Shown piece by piece: positions 25,236 through 34,362 of a stretch of 64,000 bases of DNA (positions within the stretch are counted from its first letter, which is position 1; each line of letters starts with the position of its first letter). The notes under the pieces are model-generated. The model did no database searches, had not been told where the DNA came from, and saw nothing but the letters and a program-made list of their open reading frames with translations. The stretch is from Rhodococcus sp. B7740 (GTDB lineage: Bacteria > Actinomycetota > Actinomycetes > Mycobacteriales > Mycobacteriaceae), in contig NZ_CP010797.1 of the NCBI RefSeq assembly GCF_000954115.1, positions 2,232,001 to 2,296,000 on the forward strand, given 5' to 3'. The position numbers and the translations under genes were made by a program.

Positions 25236-25273
25236 GAGCCGAACGGCTCGCGAAACAGACAGAAAAGAGCGAG

Positions 25274-26485
25274 ATGTCAGAGCATGCATTGATTTTCGAG
25301 GCCATTCGCACCCCGAGAGGCAAGGGGCGCAACGGATCGCTGCACGGCACCAAGCCGGTGGACCTCGTTGCGGGGTTGATCACCGAACTGCGGGCTCGAT
25401 TCCCCGATATGGATCCGTCCGACATAAACGACGTCATCCTCGGCGTCGTCTCACCGGTCGGAGAACAAGGCGCGGTCATCTCCCGCGCAGCCGCTTTGGT
25501 GGCTGGTCTCCCGGAATCGGTCCCCGGCACTCAGATCAATCGTTTCTGCGCGTCCGGGCTCGAAGCGACCAACCTGGCTGCACAGAAGATCGCGTCCGGT
25601 TGGGACGATCTGGTGATCGCAGGCGGCGTGGAGTCCATGTCCCGGGTGCCGATGGGCAGCGATGGTGGTGCCTTGTTCACCGACCCGGCCACCGCTTACG
25701 ACCTCTACATCGTTCCACAGGGCATCGGTGCCGACCTGATCGCGACGGTCGAGGGTTTCTCCCGTCACGATGTCGACACCTACGCGGCGGAGTCTCAGCG
25801 ACGCGCCGAGGCAGCCTGGAGTGCAGGTTATTTCAAGAAGTCCGTCGTTCCGGTCGAGGACTTCAACGGCGTCACCCTGCTCGACCACGACGAGCACCGG
25901 CGCCCGGGAACCACCACGGACAGCCTGGGCACGTTGAAGCCGGCCTTCGCCGCGCTGGGCAAGGCCGCGGGTTTCGACGACGTAGCGCTGCAGAAGTACG
26001 TCGACGTCGAACGCATCGATCATGTTCACACCGGCGGTAATTCGTCGGGGATCGTCGACGGTGCCGCCCTGGTTCTCATCGGCAATGCCGCGGCCGGAGC
26101 ACGAGCGGGCCTGGTTCCGCGCGGCCGCATCGTGGCCACGGCTCAGGTCGGTAGCGAACCGACGATCATGCTCACCGGTCCGACTCCGGCCACCGTTGCG
26201 GTGTTGAAACGAGCCGGCCTCACCGTGGACGACATCGACGTGTTCGAGCTGAACGAGGCCTTCGCCTCCGTCGTGCTCAAGTGGATGAAGGACCTCGACA
26301 TCCCGCACGAGAAGACCAACGTCAACGGCGGAGCAATCGCGATGGGCCATCCACTAGGGGCCACCGGAGCGATGTTGGTGGGCACCGTACTGGACGAGCT
26401 GGAACGAACCGGTGGCCGCTACGGCCTGATCACCCTCTGCATCGGCGGCGGAATGGGCGTCGCCACCGTCATCGAACGCCTCTGA
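25274..26485 (+). CDS. acetyl-CoA acetyltransferase (thiolase)
   Basis: A 403-residue degradative thiolase. The acyl-carrying cysteine is in [10 protein letters not shown], the second motif ELNEAFA is present, and the catalytic histidine and cysteine are in [16 protein letters not shown] and TLCIGGGMG. This is a complete active site, in contrast to the thiolase homologue at 20788. It would carry out the final cleavage of a 3-ketoacyl-CoA. The ATG at 25274 fits the family start ([16 protein letters not shown]); a longer open frame upstream overlaps the SnoaL genes and is not used. Confidence 0.93.
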   Translation: MSEHALIFEAIRTPRGKGRNGSLHGTKPVDLVAGLITELRARFPDMDPSDINDVILGVVSPVGEQGAVISRAAALVAGLPESVPGTQINRFCASGLEATNLAAQKIASGWDDLVIAGGVESMSRVPMGSDGGALFTDPATAYDLYIVPQGIGADLIATVEGFSRHDVDTYAAESQRRAEAAWSAGYFKKSVVPVEDFNGVTLLDHDEHRRPGTTTDSLGTLKPAFAALGKAAGFDDVALQKYVDVERIDHVHTGGNSSGIVDGAALVLIGNAAAGARAGLVPRGRIVATAQVGSEPTIMLTGPTPATVAVLKRAGLTVDDIDVFELNEAFASVVLKWMKDLDIPHEKTNVNGGAIAMGHPLGATGAMLVGTVLDELERTGGRYGLITLCIGGGMGVATVIERL

Positions 26486-26521
26486 ACCGCCCATCGTCGA
26501 CACAGAGAAATACGAGAGAAC

Positions 26522-28714
26522 ATGAGCGAGAACATGATCGGGTGGGAACGCGGTGCCGACGGCATCGTCGTACTCACGATGGACGACGCAGGCAAGAGCG
26601 CGAACACGATGAACGATACGTACATCGCGTCGATGGCCGCCGCAGTCGAGCGGCTCGAAGCCGAGAAGGATGACATCACCGGTGTCGTGATCACCTCGGC
26701 CAAGAAGTCGTTCTTCGCAGGAGGCGATCTCGACGACATGACGAAGGACCCGGGCGCTGTCGACGAGCGGGACGTTGCGCGCGCCTTGACCGAGCGAATC
26801 GACGGAATCAAGAAAGTTCTTCGACGGCTCGAAACCCTCGGCCGCCCTGTGGTGGCCGCGCTCAACGGCGCGGCCCTCGGCGGCGGATTCGAGATTGCGT
26901 TGCACACCCATCACCGCATCGCAGCAGACGTGCCGGGCAACCGAATCGGTCTGCCCGAAGCAACGCTCGGATTGCTACCCGGGGGTGGCGGGATCGTCAG
27001 AACGGTCCGACTGATGGGACTCGACGCCGCCCTGTCGAAGGTGTTGACGAAAGGCCAGCAACACTCGGTGGCCGACGCGATGACGCTCGGGCTGATCGAC
27101 GCGACAGTCACCGGTGTCGCCGAGCTGATTCCGGCCGCGAAGGCGTGGATCGCCGAGAACCCGTCGGCTGTGCAGCCATGGGACGTCAAGGGTTTCGAGA
27201 TTCCCGGCGGCGGACCGACCGATCCTGCCGTTGCGCAGAATCTTCTGGCCGCGACGGCTCTGCTGCGCAGGCAGCTCAAGGGTGCACCCTCCCCCGCACC
27301 GAGGGCGATCCTCGCCGCTGCGGCGGAGTGCGCGTCGGTCGACGTGGACACCGCGGATCGCATCGAAACCCGCTACTTCGTCTCTCTGATGACCGACCGA
27401 GTGGCGCAGAACATGATCCGCGCGTTCTTCTTCGACATGCAGACCATCCGGCGCGGCACGTCCCGCCCGGCCGGCCACGACACGTTCACCGCCCGTACCG
27501 TCGCGGTCATCGGGGCCGGAATGATGGGTGGCGCAATTGCATACGTGTGCGCGAAGGCCGGTATCGAGGTCGTACTGAAGGACCTCGACCGGGACGCAGC
27601 CGATCGTGGAAAACAGTACGCCGAGAAGCTGGAAGCTAAGGCCCTGGAGCGGGGCTCGACGACGGCCGAGAGGTCGGCGGCACTGCTCGACCGGATCCGT
27701 CCGACCGCGGACGCGACCGATTGCGCCGCCGTCGATCTCGTGATCGAAGCAGCATTCGAGTCGGTGGACGTCAAGAATCGGGTATTCGCGGAACTCGGCG
27801 GTGTCGTTCCCGCCGAAGTCGTCCTCGGCTCCAATACCTCCCAGCTTCCCATTTCGATCCTGGCCGACGGCGTGAGCCGACCCGAGAATTTCATCGGAAT
27901 CCACTTCTTCTCCCCCGCCGACAAGATGCCCCTGGTCGAAATCATCCGTGGTCGAGCGACATCCGACTCGACTGTGGCGAAGGTCGTCGACTTCGTGTTC
28001 CAGATCGGTAAGACCCCCATCGTCGTCAACGACAGTCGGGGCTTCTTCACCTCGCGAGTGATCGGCGCGTTCCTCGACGAAGCAATGGCCGCGGTCGGTG
28101 AAGGCGTCAACCCGGTGTTCGTCGAACAGGCAGGCGCGCAGGCCGGCTACCCCGTCCCACCGCTGCAATTGATGGACCAGGTGACCTTGTCGCTGTCGCA
28201 GAAGATCCGCAAGGAGAACGAACGCGCGCTGGCGAGCGAAGGCAGCCCGCCTCGCCGACACGGCTCGGATGCGGTGATGGACAGGATGGTCGATGAACTC
28301 CACCGCCCCGGTCGCGCCGGCGGCGGCGGTTTCTACAGCTACGACGAATCGGGTGCGAGAGCCGGGATCTGGCCGGGTGTGCGCACGTCTTTCGACTCGG
28401 GCTCGACTCGAATTCCTTTCGTGGACATGCAGGAACGGATGCTGTTCGCCGAGGCGATCGAGGCGGTCAAGTGCCTCGACGAAGGTGTGCTGACGAGCGT
28501 GGCCGACGCGAACATCGGATCCTTGCTGGGCATCGGCTTCCCGCCGTGGACCGGGGGCGTGATCCAGTACATCGACCAATACGACGGCGGGCTGTCCGGC
28601 TTCGTCGACCGAGCACGCGAGTTGGCATCGAAGTACGGGGCTCACTTCGAGCCGCCGCAGTCGTTGGTGAACAAAGCACTACGCGGAGAGCGCGTCCATA
28701 CACTCGTGTCCTGA
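26522..28714 (+). CDS. FadB-like enoyl-CoA hydratase / 3-hydroxyacyl-CoA dehydrogenase
   Basis: A 730-residue bifunctional beta-oxidation protein. The N-terminal crotonase part has AALNGAALGGGFEIALHTHHRIA and LPEATLGLLPGGGG (with the catalytic Glu). The Rossmann domain begins VIGAGMMGGAIAYVCAKAG near residue 327, and the dehydrogenase motif HFFSPADKMPLVEII follows. It resembles the FadB/FadJ alpha subunit and pairs with the thiolase gene 36 bp upstream. It supplies hydration and NAD-linked oxidation for each cycle. Confidence 0.94.
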   Translation: MSENMIGWERGADGIVVLTMDDAGKSANTMNDTYIASMAAAVERLEAEKDDITGVVITSAKKSFFAGGDLDDMTKDPGAVDERDVARALTERIDGIKKVLRRLETLGRPVVAALNGAALGGGFEIALHTHHRIAADVPGNRIGLPEATLGLLPGGGGIVRTVRLMGLDAALSKVLTKGQQHSVADAMTLGLIDATVTGVAELIPAAKAWIAENPSAVQPWDVKGFEIPGGGPTDPAVAQNLLAATALLRRQLKGAPSPAPRAILAAAAECASVDVDTADRIETRYFVSLMTDRVAQNMIRAFFFDMQTIRRGTSRPAGHDTFTARTVAVIGAGMMGGAIAYVCAKAGIEVVLKDLDRDAADRGKQYAEKLEAKALERGSTTAERSAALLDRIRPTADATDCAAVDLVIEAAFESVDVKNRVFAELGGVVPAEVVLGSNTSQLPISILADGVSRPENFIGIHFFSPADKMPLVEIIRGRATSDSTVAKVVDFVFQIGKTPIVVNDSRGFFTSRVIGAFLDEAMAAVGEGVNPVFVEQAGAQAGYPVPPLQLMDQVTLSLSQKIRKENERALASEGSPPRRHGSDAVMDRMVDELHRPGRAGGGGFYSYDESGARAGIWPGVRTSFDSGSTRIPFVDMQERMLFAEAIEAVKCLDEGVLTSVADANIGSLLGIGFPPWTGGVIQYIDQYDGGLSGFVDRARELASKYGAHFEPPQSLVNKALRGERVHTLVS

Positions 28715-28730
28715 ACGAAAAGAGAATGCT

Positions 28731-29774
28731 GTGAATGCACTACGTCGATCGGTGATGTCAGTCGGGATCGCAGCGGTGACCGTCGTTGCTGCGGCGTGCG
28801 GGCAATCGTCGCAGGAAGCCGGATCCGCACCGGTACAGGGCACGTGGGACGACGTCGTGGCCGCGGCCGAAGGCGAAGGGACCGTATACCTGTACTCCAG
28901 TCAGCATCCCGAGAACCTCGCGCTACTCGAGACCGCCTTCGAGTCGCAGTATCCCGACATCGATCTCGAGTTCACGCGGGGCAGTGACGTCGAGCTCAAC
29001 CCGCGCGTGGAGACCGAAGCCCGGACCGGCCGTGGGACAGCCGACGTGCACATGTCGACCGATGCCGCATGGATCACGAATGCGTCCGAATCGGGTACCT
29101 TTTCGACGCCGGTGGTCGGGCCGGCCTTCGACGACCCGGCGTACGCTCGGTCGACGAGCATGCTGAACGACACGTTCTTCCTCACGAGCGCAGCGATATT
29201 CGCACTCGGGTGGAACACCGATGCCGTTCCTGCCGGGCTGTCCTCCCCGCAGGATCTGTTGGATCCGACGTTGAAAGGCAGGCTGGGCGTCGTGAATCCT
29301 GCGGGGTTCGCCGCCGTCGTCGACGAGTATCGGTTCTTCGACGAGAACTGGACCGGTGGCGGCTTTCTGGACAAGCTCGCCGCTCAGCAACCGCGGGTGT
29401 ACCCGGGCACATTGGCCGTAGCGCAGGCATTGAGCTCGGGCGAGATTGCCGCGTCGCCGATGGTTCCCCCACTGGTCAGGGAGAAGGACGCAGGCGCACC
29501 GGTCGACTGGACACTTCCCGATCCGGCGTGGGGTGCGCCGTACTACTCTCACGTGCTGTCGTCGGCTCCGCATCCCAACGCCGCGCAGGTGCTGGCCGAC
29601 TTCATGGTGTCGGCCGAGGGGCAACGCGCCCTGTCGAAGGGGTACGGCAGCGCGCTGCCCGATGTCGAGAACTCCGTGGGGTCGGCTCAGGGCATTTCGC
29701 TGCCCGATTCGGATTCGCTGACGCCCGAGAAGGTCTCGCAGTTCCAGCAGGAGTGGGAAAGCATGTTCAACTGA
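28731..29774 (+). CDS. ABC importer substrate-binding lipoprotein, copy 2
   Basis: A 347-residue paralogue of the lipoprotein at 6277. It has a signal peptide with lipobox VAAAC (Cys23) and the same landmarks (LYSSQHPENLALLETAFESQYP, RGSDVELNPRVE, NPAGF). The GTG at 28731 is the start; it lies 16 bp after the FadB-like gene, so binding protein and beta-oxidation enzymes are in one transcript. No permease or ATPase is next to it, and it probably feeds the importer at 7.5-10.3 kb, perhaps with another ligand. Confidence 0.88.
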   Translation: MNALRRSVMSVGIAAVTVVAAACGQSSQEAGSAPVQGTWDDVVAAAEGEGTVYLYSSQHPENLALLETAFESQYPDIDLEFTRGSDVELNPRVETEARTGRGTADVHMSTDAAWITNASESGTFSTPVVGPAFDDPAYARSTSMLNDTFFLTSAAIFALGWNTDAVPAGLSSPQDLLDPTLKGRLGVVNPAGFAAVVDEYRFFDENWTGGGFLDKLAAQQPRVYPGTLAVAQALSSGEIAASPMVPPLVREKDAGAPVDWTLPDPAWGAPYYSHVLSSAPHPNAAQVLADFMVSAEGQRALSKGYGSALPDVENSVGSAQGISLPDSDSLTPEKVSQFQQEWESMFN

Positions 29775-29806
29775 AATCTCGCACTCGAAGGAAGCCCAGC
29801 GCGACC

Positions 29807-30826
29807 ATGAACAGCCGAACCGTCTGCCTCACCTCATATCCGAGCGGAAAACTCACGACCGAACATCTCGAGCTGGCGGACATCCCGCTCGCTTCACTGC
29901 TCGATGGCGACGTGCTGGTACGAAATACGTGGCTCTCGATCGACCCGTCGATTCGACTACGCCTCGGTGAAGCGGCACCGTCCGGGTACCTACCACCGCT
30001 CCGGATCGGAGATGCGTTGGTGGGGTTGGCTCTCGGCATCGTGGTCGAGTCACGGCACGAGAACTTTCGGCCAGGAGATCTGGTGTCGCACATGTACGGC
30101 TACCGCGACTTCGCCGTGGTCTCCGCCGCGGCCGGCGGATTGGGCGGCGCGGGCACCCTCACCAGAATCGACGCCCACGACTGGCCACAGCGGTGGTTTC
30201 TCGGTCCGCTGGGAAGTTCCGGCCTCACGGCCTACGTCGGTCTCTTCGAGGTCATGGACATTCGACCGTCCGATACCGTCTGGATCTCGGCTGCCGCAGG
30301 AGCAGTCGGCAGTATCGCTGCCCAACTCGCAGCCCACCACGGATGCACGGTGATCGCGTCCGCAGGCAGCCGGCGCAAGGCCGATCACCTTGTCGATGCC
30401 CTCGGAGCATCCCGATCGTTCGACTACCACGACGGCGACGTCAGCACCCTGCTCGCACTGGCAGCCCCGGACGGGATCGACGCATACTTCGACAACGTCG
30501 GCGGCTCTCACTTCACCGCCGCCCTCGACGCACTTCGACCCGAAGGACGAGTGGCGATGTGCGGAGCAATTTCCACCTACGAAACATCGAACACGCTGCC
30601 GTCGAACCTGTTTCAGATCACGGCCAAGAGCCTGTCGGTACGAGGATTTCGAGCCGGCTCGTTCGGCCATCTCTACGACACGATGCGATCCGCCGTCGGA
30701 AGTCGACTCGTCGACGGAACCATGATTTACGAGGAGTCCGTCTACGACGGCCTCGAGCAGTCTTCAGCCGCACTGGTCGACCTACTCAACGGACGAACGA
30801 GCGGAAAGACGCTGTGCAGGTTGTAA
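29807..30826 (+). CDS. NADPH-dependent oxidoreductase (MDR family, leukotriene B4 dehydrogenase-like)
   Basis: A 339-residue zinc-free medium-chain reductase. LSIDPSIRLRL, the Rossmann motif AAAGAVGSIAAQLA and the NVGG motif (YFDNVGGSHF) are typical of 2-alkenal / 15-oxoprostaglandin reductases that reduce conjugated double bonds with NADPH. It is the last gene of the plus-strand operon, and only 30 bp separate it from the convergent DUF1254 gene. It may remove double bonds in the wrong position (inference). Confidence 0.88.
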   Translation: MNSRTVCLTSYPSGKLTTEHLELADIPLASLLDGDVLVRNTWLSIDPSIRLRLGEAAPSGYLPPLRIGDALVGLALGIVVESRHENFRPGDLVSHMYGYRDFAVVSAAAGGLGGAGTLTRIDAHDWPQRWFLGPLGSSGLTAYVGLFEVMDIRPSDTVWISAAAGAVGSIAAQLAAHHGCTVIASAGSRRKADHLVDALGASRSFDYHDGDVSTLLALAAPDGIDAYFDNVGGSHFTAALDALRPEGRVAMCGAISTYETSNTLPSNLFQITAKSLSVRGFRAGSFGHLYDTMRSAVGSRLVDGTMIYEESVYDGLEQSSAALVDLLNGRTSGKTLCRL

Positions 30827-30856
30827 ACCCCGGTTACGTACCGCTGACGCATCGGT

Positions 30857-32269
30857 TCAGAGCGGTCCTGCGTTCGACCGCACGACGCGCGGCGGCGTCC
30901 ATTGCTCGTTCAGGGCATCCTCGGTCGGTTGATAGATCCTCAGGACCAAGAAGAACGGGTGCTGGGGTGCCGGAAGCCATTCGTGGTCGGGACTGTCGGT
31001 CGTGGGGGGTGATGCGCTCACGGTTATTGTCGACGGTCCCGTGGCTCCGTCGGCTCCGTTGACCGCCGATCCCACCGAGTGCTTCCTCCCGGGCGCGTCG
31101 TACAACCAGCCGGTTTCTGCGTCGTACAAGGTGATACTCCAAAATGCCTGCGCTGGTGGGGTGGTGACGAACTCGATCGCGTACTGCTCGCCGGCTTCGC
31201 ACGACAGGCGTTGTCCATCTTCGTCGACATAGGTGTTGTACGAGCAGTTCTCCTCGACGACGTTCGCGCCGAGACCGACGAAGTTCATGACCGCACGTGC
31301 AAAAAAATTATGCCCGTGGGCACCCTTGCCGAGCACCCGAGTCCAACCGGATTCGGTGCGACGCCCCAGCAGTGATCGAGACCGGAACAACATCGTCATC
31401 GCGGCCTCGAAGCCCTGTTCCATGCCTTTCCGTGCGGCCTCATCGAGGTCGTTCACAGAAAAAGTGCCAGTACCCACACCGAGCTGTCGAAATTGGTGCA
31501 CGTGGGCTACGTCGGTGAACGGCACTCCGTTCACCGCCAGTGACGCATCGAGGGCCGTGAAGAACGCTGCCGACGAGACTTCGACCGCACGAGGTTCGAC
31601 CACCGGCCACGCCGGCACCGACGCGATCGGTGCATCGATCGTGACCGCGTCCTGCAGCCTGTGCACGGCCGGCAGGTCCGAGTCTCCGAACACCTGTATC
31701 CGCATCAACAGCCACATGATCGGTGTGGCGACTCTGAACACCTCGATACCTTCAGGAACCGAACCGGTCCAGTCCGAACACGCCAGGAACAACGCGCGCG
31801 GCTGTTCGGGGTGCGTACGCCGACTGACATTGCTGGCGTTGCTGTAGGCGTCCAGGAAATTCAGCGTGTAGTACCGACTACCGAAATCGGGAAGAACGAC
31901 GACGATCGGCCCATCCGATAGGTCGAGCCAGGCATTGGAATACAGCGTGTCGACATTGGGGACCCGGAAGGCCTGGAACTCCGCACCGGCAATTATCCGT
32001 TCGTGGACCAGCGAATTGGTCGCCCAACGTTCGCCGTCTGCAGCCGGGGCACACGCGTCACACATGCCGGCGTACTGGTACACCGATGGCAGGCCGTAGA
32101 CCACAGCGTGCATCGCCAGTGATTGTGCCCAGTGCTGCCTGTCCTGTGCGTCCGACGGGTGTACATCCGCCGCATCGGTCGAAGCGATCTGATCGGCCGA
32201 ACTCGGGTCGTACGTTCGCATCGGTGAAAGTCCCTTCTCGCAGACAATGTCGTTGATTCGAACGTCCAT
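30857..32269 (-). CDS. DUF1254/DUF1214 protein
   Basis: A 470-residue protein with the N-terminal DUF1254 part (FRVPNVDTLYSNAWLDLSDGPIVVVLPDFGSRYY in outline) and the C-terminal DUF1214 part (FWSITLYDAETGWLYD, followed by WLPAP..PFFLVLRIYQP). The biochemical role of the family is not established. No signal peptide is seen. AAGGA precedes the ATG. It is divergent from binding-protein copy 3; the palindromic operator lies between the two genes, so both could respond to it. A second member of the family is at 34363. Confidence 0.85.
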   Translation of the reverse strand: MDVRINDIVCEKGLSPMRTYDPSSADQIASTDAADVHPSDAQDRQHWAQSLAMHAVVYGLPSVYQYAGMCDACAPAADGERWATNSLVHERIIAGAEFQAFRVPNVDTLYSNAWLDLSDGPIVVVLPDFGSRYYTLNFLDAYSNASNVSRRTHPEQPRALFLACSDWTGSVPEGIEVFRVATPIMWLLMRIQVFGDSDLPAVHRLQDAVTIDAPIASVPAWPVVEPRAVEVSSAAFFTALDASLAVNGVPFTDVAHVHQFRQLGVGTGTFSVNDLDEAARKGMEQGFEAAMTMLFRSRSLLGRRTESGWTRVLGKGAHGHNFFARAVMNFVGLGANVVEENCSYNTYVDEDGQRLSCEAGEQYAIEFVTTPPAQAFWSITLYDAETGWLYDAPGRKHSVGSAVNGADGATGPSTITVSASPPTTDSPDHEWLPAPQHPFFLVLRIYQPTEDALNEQWTPPRVVRSNAGPL

Positions 32270-32329
32270 CGCGTTCCTTGTTTGCGGCCTCGCGGCGCGT
32301 CGAAGCCGTGAACGACCATTGAAAAGTGA

Positions 32330-32370
32330 TTGACATCACGCAGCATAGCTGCTGAACTGAGGTCAGTTCA
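32330..32370 (+). promoter_or_regulatory. promoter element and palindromic operator before binding-protein copy 3
   Basis: TGAACTGAGGTCAGTTCA (32353-32370) is a perfect inverted repeat with 8-bp arms. TTGACA (32330-32335) lies 17 bp before it, so the operator covers the expected -10 region. TTGACATCA and the TCAGTTCA half are shared with the promoter of copy 1 at 6.1 kb. Confidence 0.7.
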
Positions 32371-32385
32371 AACAGGAGGGCACAA

Positions 32386-33432
32386 ATGCGATATCCGGTC
32401 CGGACAAAACACGTCATCATCGCGATGCTCGTCGCCACATCGACCGTTGCGCTCAGCGCATGCGGATCGTCGGGCGGGGACACTGCATCGGTGGAAGGAA
32501 ACTGGGAAGACGTAGTGTCGGCAGCCGAAGAGGAAGGCTCGGTGACGCTCTATTCGAGCCAGAACACCACCATCCTCGACAGCGTGAAAGCCGCGTGGAA
32601 TGCGAAGTATCCCAACATTGCTCTCGAATACGTGCGGGGTACCGACGCGGATCTCAACCCACGCGTAGAGGTCGAGAACAAAACCAAGAAGGGGATTGCC
32701 GACGTCCATGTCGTGACCGATACCGCGTGGATCGCCTCCGCTTCGGAGTCGGGAAGTTACTCCCAAGAATTACGCGGCCCGAGTTTCGACAACCCCGATT
32801 ACGACCGGGACTCCAGCATCAAGAACAACCGCCTGTTCCTGAACGTCGCTGCCACCTTCGGAATGGGCTGGAACACCGATGCGGCCCCGAACGGCCTTAC
32901 CGATCCTCGTGATGTTCTCGATCCCGAATACAAAGGGCGCGTGGGCGTTGTCAGCCCTGTGGGCATTGCCTCCTACGTCGACCTCTACAGCTTCTACCGC
33001 CAGAATTTCGGCGACGATTTCCAGGAACGTCTCGCCGCACAAGAACCGAGAATCTATCCGAGCGCCCTCGGAATTGCCCAGGCTTTGACGTCCGGTGAGG
33101 TAGTTGTGGCACCGATGGTGCAACCATTGGTTCAAGAGGTAGCGACCGGTGCGCCGGTGAATTGGGCTCTACCGACCCCATCGTGGGGCACCCCTTTCTA
33201 CGGGCACGTCACCTCGGTCGCGCCACATCCGAATGCAGCGCAGGTCCTGGCCGACTTCCTGGTCAGCACGGAGGGACAGACCGCGCAGGCCATCGGAGTG
33301 GCGACGGCACTGCCCGGCATCGCCGGGGCGACGGCTGACGCACACGACATCCACGCTCCCGACCCCGAACAATTGACCAAGCAGTATGTCGACCAACAGT
33401 CCGCGGAGTGGGAACAGCAGTTCGTGAGCTAG
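32386..33432 (+). CDS. ABC importer substrate-binding lipoprotein, copy 3
   Basis: A 348-residue paralogue of the two other binding lipoproteins. The lipobox is LSAC (Cys26), followed by a short Ser/Gly linker and VEGNWEDVVSAAEEEG, almost the same as in copy 1. Overall it is closer to copy 1 than to copy 2 by eye. A strong site, AGGAGG, precedes the ATG. It is a single-gene unit: a perfect operator in front and a strong terminator behind. Confidence 0.9.
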   Translation: MRYPVRTKHVIIAMLVATSTVALSACGSSGGDTASVEGNWEDVVSAAEEEGSVTLYSSQNTTILDSVKAAWNAKYPNIALEYVRGTDADLNPRVEVENKTKKGIADVHVVTDTAWIASASESGSYSQELRGPSFDNPDYDRDSSIKNNRLFLNVAATFGMGWNTDAAPNGLTDPRDVLDPEYKGRVGVVSPVGIASYVDLYSFYRQNFGDDFQERLAAQEPRIYPSALGIAQALTSGEVVVAPMVQPLVQEVATGAPVNWALPTPSWGTPFYGHVTSVAPHPNAAQVLADFLVSTEGQTAQAIGVATALPGIAGATADAHDIHAPDPEQLTKQYVDQQSAEWEQQFVS

Positions 33433-33456
33433 CGTCCTGCAGCCGAGCAGAACCGA

Positions 33457-33500
33457 GCGCAGGCCGTGACGGGATCCGAACCGTCACGGCCTGCGCTTTT
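33457..33500 (+). terminator. intrinsic terminator after binding-protein copy 3
   Basis: A perfect 16-bp stem (GCGCAGGCCGTGACGG and its complement, 8-base loop) is followed by TTTT. It begins 24 bp after the stop codon and also separates this gene from the convergent DUF202 pair. Confidence 0.85.
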
Positions 33501-33503
33501 CCA

Positions 33504-33875
33504 TCACGACGATGAGGCGGACCAGATGACGAAGCTCAATGCGAACATCCCGAGAGTCGGAATCAACACCGCGATGGCGTGGGCACGCCAGGGAAACACC
33601 ACCCTGGTGTCCTCCGCGGTACGTCCGGCCCTCACCCGCGCAATCCAACCCGAGGCCAGCAACGCCGCCGAACCGAATCCGACGAGGACAGCCAGCGCTA
33701 TCAACGCAGGCTGGCGGGTGTGCGCGCTCAGCCGAATGCCGATCACTGCACAGACGGCCACGGCCGATTCCGTACGGACCCAGGCCAACTGGGTTCTCTC
33801 TACTTGGAGTCCTCCGTCTCCCAGATCCCCGCCCGGCCGTGAAGCTGGTGGCTCGCCCCGACGTCGACAGGTCAT
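33504..33875 (-). CDS. DUF202 membrane protein, second of pair
   Basis: A 123-residue protein with the DUF202 signature ERTQLAWVRTESAVAVCAVIG near residue 25 and three hydrophobic helices. The ATG overlaps the stop of the neighbouring DUF202 gene (ATGA). The function of the family is unknown; pairs of unlike DUF202 proteins are common and probably form a heteromer. Confidence 0.8.
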   Translation of the reverse strand: MTCRRRGEPPASRPGGDLGDGGLQVERTQLAWVRTESAVAVCAVIGIRLSAHTRQPALIALAVLVGFGSAALLASGWIARVRAGRTAEDTRVVFPWRAHAIAVLIPTLGMFALSFVIWSASSS

Positions 33876-34240
33876 CACAGGACGGACCACAGCACCAGAA
33901 CCCCGACCGCCGCGAGGACGAAAGCCAACGGCAGGGCAATACGAGGAGAAGGAAGGGCCTCGGATTTCCGCATACTCTTCTCGGTGCGCGCCCAGCCCCA
34001 CCATGCGTGCAACGGAACTCCGATCGACGACGCGATCAGCATCACCGAGGCCACCACACTCGGTACGGACCCGCCACCGATATCGAACACCTGCAGAGCC
34101 ACCCCCGCTGCCATCAATGCCAGCGACGTTCGAATCCACGCCAGGTAGGTTCTCTCGTTCGCGAGACTGAAGCGCGGATCGGGCTCGGCTCCCACGGAAT
34201 ACACCGAACGGGGAAACCTTCCAGGCCTGTCGTTTGTCAC
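33875..34240 (-). CDS. DUF202 (YidH-like) membrane protein, first of pair
   Basis: A 121-residue protein: LANERTYLAWIRTSLALMAAG is the DUF202 hallmark at about residues 26-46, followed by two further membrane helices. The start is a GTG with AGAGG upstream. It faces the DUF1254 gene at 34363 across a 120-bp gap. Nothing links it functionally to the catabolic genes. Confidence 0.82.
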   Translation of the reverse strand: MTNDRPGRFPRSVYSVGAEPDPRFSLANERTYLAWIRTSLALMAAGVALQVFDIGGGSVPSVVASVMLIASSIGVPLHAWWGWARTEKSMRKSEALPSPRIALPLAFVLAAVGVLVLWSVL

Positions 34241-34324
34241 ATCGACCTCTCGAACTTCACTGCAATCGCAGCATCGCCGTGTCCGGACCTTCGCGTATCA
34301 CGTCCGACGAACCGCATTCCAGGA

Positions 34325-34348
34325 TACAGTCAACGTGAATTCAATTCA
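34325..34348 (+). promoter_or_regulatory. -10 element and shared operator before the second DUF1254 gene
   Basis: TACAGT (34325-34330) could be a -10 element. It is followed by TGAAT-TCA-ATTCA (34336-34348), a perfect inverted repeat that fits the regional operator. The last base of the operator is the A of a possible ATG start. Confidence 0.55.
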
Positions 34349-34362
34349 TGTTAAGGGGTGCT

